A stretch of 64,000 nt of DNA from Roseicyclus persicicus (GTDB lineage Bacteria > Pseudomonadota > Alphaproteobacteria > Rhodobacterales > Rhodobacteraceae), in NCBI RefSeq assembly GCF_012395815.1, contig NZ_JAAZQQ010000002.1, positions 1 through 64,000 of the forward strand, given 5' to 3'. Below, piece after piece: positions 59,265 to 64,000 of the stretch. Numbering within the stretch: position 1 is the stretch's first letter; each line of letters starts with the position of its first letter. A model generated the notes under the pieces. The model was not told the DNA's origin. It did no database searches and saw only the letters and a program-made list of their open reading frames with translations. Both the position numbers and the translations under genes were made by a program.

Positions 59265-60302
59265 GTGGCGCGCCCGCTGCCGCCGCTGTTCCTCCATGCC
59301 GGGCACCCCAAGACCGGCACCAGCGCCCTGCAATGCGCCTTTGCCCGCTCGATCCCGCGGCTGGCCGCCCACGGCATCCACTACCCCGCGCCCCCCGACC
59401 TGAAGGCGGTGCAGGCCGGCGCGGTGTCGAGCGGCAACATCCACGCCCCGCGCCTCGCCGAGCGCTACCACGCCGCCGCGCCCCGCGTGGCGCCGGACGG
59501 ACGGCTCCTGTTCTCGACCGAGGCGGCCTTTCGCGTCCTGCCGACCGATCCCGCACCGCTGGAGGCGCTGCTGGCCGAGGGCGTGCCGGTCGAGATCGTC
59601 CTCTACCTGCGCGACCCGGTGACGCAAGTGCGCTCGGTCTATGCCCAGATGGTCGAGCGGCGCGGATACCAAGGCAATTTCGACAGCTTCCTCGAAGGGT
59701 CCCGCTTCCTCGACGCGGTGGAGCGCTTCCTCGACCTCTGCACGCGGCTGCAGGTGCCGGTCTGGGCGTGGAACTATTCCGCCGACCCCGGCGCGGCCCT
59801 CGCCGTGATGGAGGACATCCTCGGCGTTCCGGCCGGCACCCTCGACCCGCTGCCTGGGTCCCGCGTCAACCGCTCGCTCACCCGGGCAGAGATCCGCGCG
59901 CTGCAGGAGATCGCGGCGCGCCACGGCCCCGGGGCCGCCGCCGCCGCGGGCCGCGCGCTGTGCGAGCGCCTGCCCGATGTCCTGCCCGACCCGCCGCAGG
60001 CCAGCGCCGCGGCCTACGGGGCCTTCACCCGCCGCGTCGCGCCGCAGGTCGCACGGCTGAACGCCCGCCTGCCCGAGGAGGCCCGGCTGCGCATCGAGGC
60101 CTACGAAGAGGTCTTTGGCAGGGCCCCCGCCGGCCCCGCGGTCCTTGGCCCGGACCAGCGCGCCGTTCTGGCCGCGGCCGTGGGCGACTGGAGCCCGGCC
60201 GCCGCCGACCCGCTGCGCGTGCGCGCGGTGCGCGCGCTCGACGCCCGCGCGCCGGGCCTCGCCCGCAGCCTGCGCTTCGTCCGCGACCGGCTGCGGGGGT
60301 GA
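59265..60302 (+). CDS. P-loop sulfotransferase-like protein, paralogue 1
   Basis: This is a 345-residue protein. LFLHAGHPKTGTSALQCAFA near the N-terminus is a PAPS-binding P-loop of the sulfotransferase superfamily; IVLYLRDPVTQVRSVYAQMV supplies the Arg/Ser of the 3'-phosphate site. The C-terminal half is Ala/Arg-rich. The start is a GTG 6 bases after the trpF stop. The closest visible relative is the next gene. The substrate is unknown, perhaps a capsular sugar. Confidence 0.78.
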   Translation: MARPLPPLFLHAGHPKTGTSALQCAFARSIPRLAAHGIHYPAPPDLKAVQAGAVSSGNIHAPRLAERYHAAAPRVAPDGRLLFSTEAAFRVLPTDPAPLEALLAEGVPVEIVLYLRDPVTQVRSVYAQMVERRGYQGNFDSFLEGSRFLDAVERFLDLCTRLQVPVWAWNYSADPGAALAVMEDILGVPAGTLDPLPGSRVNRSLTRAEIRALQEIAARHGPGAAAAAGRALCERLPDVLPDPPQASAAAYGAFTRRVAPQVARLNARLPEEARLRIEAYEEVFGRAPAGPAVLGPDQRAVLAAAVGDWSPAAADPLRVRAVRALDARAPGLARSLRFVRDRLRG

Positions 60303-60455
60303 CCCGTCCGGCTTGTGGCCGGGCCGCACGCCTTCTAGTGTTCCGGCGGTGCCAGAGGGCAAGGCGATGCGAGGCAAAGGGATGACGGACAGGCCGCCGA
60401 TGACCGGACGGACCCGCGACGCCGCGGCCGACCGCGCGGGCCGGCGGTGCGGCCG

Positions 60456-61487
60456 ATGACGCGGCCCCGCCTGATCCTGCATGTCGGCCACCCCAAGACC
60501 GGCTCCAGCGCGCTGCAATCCGCCTTTGCCCTGTCGATCGACGCGCTGGCGCGGGCCGGCCTCCACTACCCGCGCCCGGCCAAGTTCGCCGAGGCGGTCC
60601 GGGGCGGCATCACCAGCGGGAACTTCAACCCTGCGCGCGTCGCCGACGCCTACGACGCCGCCGTCGCCGCGGCGCCGGGCTGCGCCGCGGTGCTCCTGTC
60701 CAACGAGGCCTGTTTCCGCATCTACCAGACCGACACCCAGCAGCTCGGCCGGCTGCGGGACCGGGGCGTCGAGGTCGAGGTGATCCTGTTCGTCCGCGAC
60801 CCCTTCGAGGTCGAGCTGTCGTCCCACATGCAGGGGCTCAAGCGCGGCGGCGTCTCGCGCCGGTTCCGGCTGCAGGCGGGTGGCGGCCGGTTCCTCGACC
60901 TGACCGGGGCCTTCCTCGACACCTGCGCGCGGCTTGGCCTGCGCCTGAAGGTCCGCAACTATTCGCGCCTGCGCGACCGGCTCCTGCCCGAGACCGAGGC
61001 GCTGCTCGAGGTGCCGCCCGGAACCCTGACGCCGCCACCGGTGGGGCAGGTGAACCGCTCGCTGACGCGGGCCGAGATGGCGCTGATGTCCGCCCTGAAC
61101 GCCGCGCTGCCCGGACAGGTCAGCGCCGCCATCGCCGACGCGCTGTGCACGGACCTGCCCGACATCCCGTCCGAGGCGCCGGCCGTCTCCGAGGCGGAAT
61201 ACCAGCGCTACCTCGAGATGATCGCGCCCCGGGTCGAGGCCCTCAACGCGCGCCTCCCGCCCGAGGCCGCCTATCGCCTGCGGCCCTACGCCGAGCTTGC
61301 CGACCGCCTGCGCCCCGAGACGGCCGAGGACCTGCGCCTGTCCGACCGGCAGCTTGCGGTTCTGACGCGCGCCCTCGCGGCGACGACGGGCCTCGGCGCG
61401 GGCCCGTCCGACCGCGCCCCCGATCCGACCGGCGGGGCCAACGGCCTGATGCGCCGGCTGAGGTCTCTGGCTTTACCCCGACGCTAA
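60456..61487 (+). CDS. P-loop sulfotransferase-like protein, paralogue 2
   Basis: This 343-residue paralogue of the preceding gene shares [20 protein letters not shown] (P-loop), [34 protein letters not shown] and the pattern [13 protein letters not shown]. The ATG at 60456 is taken as start because the conserved core begins directly after it; a GTG at 60447 is possible. No strong ribosome site is visible. The two genes arose by tandem duplication and together split trpF from trpB. Confidence 0.78.
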   Translation: MTRPRLILHVGHPKTGSSALQSAFALSIDALARAGLHYPRPAKFAEAVRGGITSGNFNPARVADAYDAAVAAAPGCAAVLLSNEACFRIYQTDTQQLGRLRDRGVEVEVILFVRDPFEVELSSHMQGLKRGGVSRRFRLQAGGGRFLDLTGAFLDTCARLGLRLKVRNYSRLRDRLLPETEALLEVPPGTLTPPPVGQVNRSLTRAEMALMSALNAALPGQVSAAIADALCTDLPDIPSEAPAVSEAEYQRYLEMIAPRVEALNARLPPEAAYRLRPYAELADRLRPETAEDLRLSDRQLAVLTRALAATTGLGAGPSDRAPDPTGGANGLMRRLRSLALPRR

Positions 61488-61533
61488 GCTGCCCTATCCC
61501 CATCGTCACGCCAGCCGAGAAGGACGCGCACCG

Positions 61534-62763
61534 ATGCCCGACGACATTCTCAACAGCTTCATGACCGGCCCCGACGAGAAGGGCCGCTTCGGCGACTTCG
61601 GCGGTCGCTTCGTCAGCGAGACCCTGATGCCGCTGATCCTGGAGCTGGAGCGCCAGTACGAGCACGCCAAGACCGACCGGAGCTTCTGGGACGAGATGGA
61701 GTTCCTGTGGAAGCACTACGTCGGCCGCCCCTCGCCGCTCTACTTCGCGGAACGGCTGACCGACCGGCTGGGCGGGGCCAAGATCTACCTCAAGCGCGAC
61801 GAGCTGAACCACACCGGCGCGCACAAGATCAACAACGTGCTGGGCCAGATCATTCTCGCCCGCCGCATGGGCAAGACCCGCATCATCGCCGAAACCGGCG
61901 CGGGCCAGCACGGCGTGGCCACTGCGACGGTCTGCGCCAAGTTCGGCCTGAAATGCGTGGTCTACATGGGCGCCCACGACGTGAAGCGGCAGGCGCCGAA
62001 CGTGTTCCGCATGAAGCTGCTGGGTGCCGAGGTGATCCCCGTGACCTCCGGCCGCGGCACGCTGAAGGACGCGATGAACGACGCGCTGCGCGACTGGGTC
62101 ACCAACGTGCGCGACACCTTCTACTGCATCGGCACCGTGGCGGGCCCGCACCCCTACCCGGCGATGGTGCGCGATTTCCAGTCGATCATCGGCAAGGAGG
62201 CCAAGCAGCAGATGCTGGAGGCCGAGGGCCGGCTGCCCGACACGATCATCGCGGCCATCGGCGGCGGGTCGAACGCGATGGGTCTGTTCTACCCCTTCCT
62301 CGACGACAAGGAGGTGGCGATCATCGGTGTCGAGGCTGGCGGCAAGGGCGTCGACGACCGGATGGAGCATTGCGCGTCGCTGACCGGCGGGCGGCCGGGC
62401 GTGCTGCACGGCAACCGCACCTACCTGTTGCAGGACGAGGACGGGCAGATCCTCGAGGGCCATTCGATCAGCGCGGGCCTCGACTACCCCGGCATCGGCC
62501 CGGAACACGCCTGGCTGCACGACATCGGGCGGGCGCAATACGTGTCGATCACCGACACCGAGGCGCTGGAGGCCTTCCAGCTGTCCTGCGAGACCGAGGG
62601 CATCATCCCCGCGCTGGAGCCGTCGCACGCGCTGGCCCATGTCGCCAAGATCGCGCCGGACCTGCCCAGGGATCACATCATCTGCATGAACATGTGCGGC
62701 CGGGGCGACAAGGACATCTTCACCGTCGCCCGGGCGCTCGGCTGGGACATGACGGGCGCATAA
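61534..62763 (+). CDS. trpB: tryptophan synthase subunit beta
   Basis: This 409-residue PLP enzyme joins indole and serine to make tryptophan. The PLP Lys is residue 98 in [20 protein letters not shown] binds the carboxylate of the substrate, and GGGSNAMG binds the PLP phosphate. [14 protein letters not shown] at the N-terminus is the family start. Length is normal. trpA is not in the window, so its place downstream has been taken by the acidic-protein genes or it lies elsewhere. Confidence 0.96.
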   Translation: MPDDILNSFMTGPDEKGRFGDFGGRFVSETLMPLILELERQYEHAKTDRSFWDEMEFLWKHYVGRPSPLYFAERLTDRLGGAKIYLKRDELNHTGAHKINNVLGQIILARRMGKTRIIAETGAGQHGVATATVCAKFGLKCVVYMGAHDVKRQAPNVFRMKLLGAEVIPVTSGRGTLKDAMNDALRDWVTNVRDTFYCIGTVAGPHPYPAMVRDFQSIIGKEAKQQMLEAEGRLPDTIIAAIGGGSNAMGLFYPFLDDKEVAIIGVEAGGKGVDDRMEHCASLTGGRPGVLHGNRTYLLQDEDGQILEGHSISAGLDYPGIGPEHAWLHDIGRAQYVSITDTEALEAFQLSCETEGIIPALEPSHALAHVAKIAPDLPRDHIICMNMCGRGDKDIFTVARALGWDMTGA

Positions 62764-62911
62764 ACCCCCGGTCTATGGCGGTGGGGCATCGGTTTATGGC
62801 ACCCGGTCTAAACCCCGTGCCAATGGAGCCCCCCCGGCCGAGTCGGGCATCGAGGTCGGCAAGCGGGCTGCATCGCGGCCCGCCCCACCGGCACATCGAC
62901 AGGAGATGCCC

Positions 62912-63340
62912 ATGACCCGGACGAAATACCTTTCCGCCTCCACCGCCGCGCTGATCCTCGGCGCGGGCTCGGCCCTGGCCGTGCAGCAGTCGGTCATCGA
63001 CGCCATCGTCGCCGACCTGACCGCGCAGGGCTTCACCCGCATCGAGATCGAGATCGAAAGCACGGTCATCGACGTCGACGCCTATGGCGGCGGCTTCGAG
63101 GGTGACTTCTACTACGATCTGAACGGCGTCCTGATCTCGTCCGAGGTCGAGGAAGACGACAGCTATGCCAACGTCCCCGCGAGCGTCTCCGTCGAGATCG
63201 AGGACGAGGACGACGATGATGACGACGACGATGACGACGATGACGAGGACGACGAGGACGAGGACGAGGACGAGGATGAGGACGAAGACGAAGACGATGA
63301 TGATGATGATGACGACGAGGACGAGGACGAGGACGACTGA
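62912..63340 (+). CDS. exported PepSY-like protein with poly-acidic tail, paralogue 1
   Basis: This is a 142-residue protein. A signal peptide (MTRTKYLSASTAALILGAGS) is followed by one PepSY-like module: IVADLTAQGFTRIEIEIEST, then YDLNGVLISSE. From about residue 93 to the end nearly every residue is Asp or Glu, encoded by GAC/GAT/GAG triplet runs. AGGAG lies 6 bases before the ATG at 62912, which is preferred over 62906. The tail probably binds Ca2+ or other cations outside the membrane. A second gene of this kind follows. Confidence 0.75.
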   Translation: MTRTKYLSASTAALILGAGSALAVQQSVIDAIVADLTAQGFTRIEIEIESTVIDVDAYGGGFEGDFYYDLNGVLISSEVEEDDSYANVPASVSVEIEDEDDDDDDDDDDDDEDDEDEDEDEDEDEDEDDDDDDDDEDEDEDD

Positions 63341-63375
63341 CCTCACCCATCCTTGCCGGATCGGCTGACCGCATT

Positions 63376-63408
63376 CCCCGCCTGCATCTCCTGCGGGCGG
63401 GGTCATTC
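63376..63408 (+). terminator. possible intrinsic terminator after the first acidic-protein gene
   Basis: CCCCGCC (63376-63382) pairs with GGCGGGG (63396-63402) around a 13-base loop that can add two more pairs; TCATTCC follows. The T tract is poor, so termination would be partial. Confidence 0.45.
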
Positions 63409-63428
63409 CTGAAGGGCAGGACACGACC

Positions 63429-63785
63429 ATGTTGTCACGACGCAGGTTCCTGACCGGATGTCTGGCCACGGCTGCCTTGGCCGGCCCGGCCCGTGCCCAG
63501 GACGACCCGGCCACCCGGGCCGTCCTCAGGCAGCTCGAGCGGCAGGGCTTCGAGATCGTCGAGGTCAACCGCACCCTGCTCGGGCGGGTGCGCATCGTCG
63601 CCCAACGTCGGGGGCTGAGGCGGGAAATCGTGCTCGACCCGCGCAACGGGCTCGTTCTGCGGGACATCGCCGCCGGCGGCGGCGAGGGGTCCGGGATCCC
63701 CGACATCGCCGACTACGACGACGACCTCGATGACGAGGACGACGATGACGACGACGACGATGATGATGATGACGATGACGACTAG
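63429..63785 (+). CDS. exported PepSY-like protein with poly-Asp tail, paralogue 2
   Basis: This is a 118-residue protein. It starts MLSRRRFLTGCLATAALAGP, a twin-arginine-type signal with RRRF, unlike the Sec-type signal of the first paralogue. LRQLERQGFEIVEVNRTLLG and EIVLDPRNGLVLRD form a PepSY-like module. The last 20 residues are almost all Asp, encoded mainly by GAC and GAT. It is downstream of the first acidic gene and upstream of a membrane-protein gene. Using two export routes for similar proteins is unusual. Confidence 0.72.
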   Translation: MLSRRRFLTGCLATAALAGPARAQDDPATRAVLRQLERQGFEIVEVNRTLLGRVRIVAQRRGLRREIVLDPRNGLVLRDIAAGGGEGSGIPDIADYDDDLDDEDDDDDDDDDDDDDDD

Positions 63786-63815
63786 GACTGACGCCCCCCG
63801 CGCCGGGGCGACCGC

Positions 63816-64000
63816 ATGTTGAACCGTCCCGGGCTGTTCGGTGTCATCCTCGTGGTGCAGGTCGCCTGCGCCGTGTTCTTCGTGTCCGACATCCTGCTGT
63901 CGGTGCTGGGCGTCCCCGTCGACCCGGTGCCGTGGCAGTTCCGGGAACTGATGGAGCTCGGGGCCGCGACCGGGCTGGTGCTCGGGGTGGTGGTCGGCGC
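63816..64000 (+). CDS. membrane protein, N-terminal fragment (cut by window edge)
   Basis: The first 61 codons read MLNRPGLFGVILVVQVACAV and continue FFVSDILLSVLGVP with a second hydrophobic segment ATGLVLGVVVG. Two transmembrane helices separated by a short WQFRELMEL segment are visible. In relatives I recall, such a start belongs to LuxR-type regulators with an N-terminal membrane part, but the DNA-binding end is outside the window. Treat the function as unknown. Confidence 0.6.
   Translation, partial: MLNRPGLFGVILVVQVACAVFFVSDILLSVLGVPVDPVPWQFRELMELGAATGLVLGVVVG

Noticed and set aside
63184-63340. The GAC/GAT/GAG run as a CRISPR or satellite repeat
   Set aside because: It is a triplet run within one reading frame that encodes the acidic tail, with no spacer structure.
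62720-63706. A minus-strand frame with long Val/Ile runs that looks like a membrane protein
   Set aside because: The Val/Ile run is the complement of the GAC/GAT repeats of the acidic tail; the rest has no sense and overlaps trpB.

Overview
The window looks like a chromosomal segment of a high-GC alphaproteobacterium, most likely of the Rhodobacterales (Rhodobacteraceae/Paracoccaceae). The signs are Hint_2-domain secreted proteins, an IHF-beta / LapA-like / trpF / trpB neighbourhood, Rhodobacter-type small secreted acidic proteins and OpgH/OpgG. No rRNA, tRNA or CRISPR was seen. Gene calls rest on reading motifs by eye; no database search was run.

Region 1 (1-1.7 kb) is a dTDP-L-rhamnose operon on the minus strand: rfbC, rfbB and the first codons of rfbD. 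Region 2 (about 1.7-20.3 kb) is a patchwork of lower-GC and intermediate-GC accessory DNA. It holds a cobalt-type nitrile hydratase operon, a Sel1-like secreted protein, an intact Hint-domain protein next to a broken copy, a CorC-type membrane protein, a Na+/Ca2+ antiporter gene with an internal TAA, IS21-like terminal repeats without a transposase, an orphan 7TM histidine kinase, an RTX/Hint protein, a rhamnosyltransferase-like gene, a recombinase fragment and an intact tyrosine recombinase. The intact recombinase lies between two copies of a roughly 150-nt folded-looking leader sequence. After it come two short operons of unknown function, one with a terminase-small-subunit-like protein. This reads as a degraded genomic island.

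Region 3 (20.4-38 kb, GC near 70%) is a cell-surface/secondary-metabolite region: GT61, a UDP-glucuronate-decarboxylase-like enzyme, a phosphopantetheinyl transferase, three further glycosyltransferases, a BcsS-like barrel, a Stf0-like sulfotransferase, and a two-gene NRPS (A-T loader plus C-A-T-TE with an extra helical tail). The phosphopantetheinyl transferase is the natural activator of the NRPS carrier domains.

Region 4 (37.7-47.9 kb) is a compact cluster that mixes GTP/pteridine-type enzymes (GTP cyclohydrolase II, RibD-type reductase, degenerate 6-pyruvoyltetrahydropterin-synthase-like protein, MDR dehydrogenase, methyltransferase) with lipid-type enzymes (CDP-alcohol phosphatidyltransferase, sulfatase-fold membrane enzyme, UPF0104 flippase-like protein, GT4, inositol-monophosphatase family, FkbM methyltransferase). 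I regard it as the best candidate for an undescribed pathway. Region 5 (48-53.5 kb) holds cytochrome b561, opgH-opgG for osmoregulated periplasmic glucans, an EEP nuclease and a membrane methyltransferase.

Region 6 (53.6-64 kb) holds two tandem Gly-rich secreted paralogues, an outer-membrane barrel, an amine-oxidase-type flavoprotein, ihfB, a LapA-like protein, trpF, two paralogous P-loop sulfotransferase-like genes, trpB, two PepSY-like secreted proteins with long poly-acidic tails, and the start of a membrane protein cut by the window edge.
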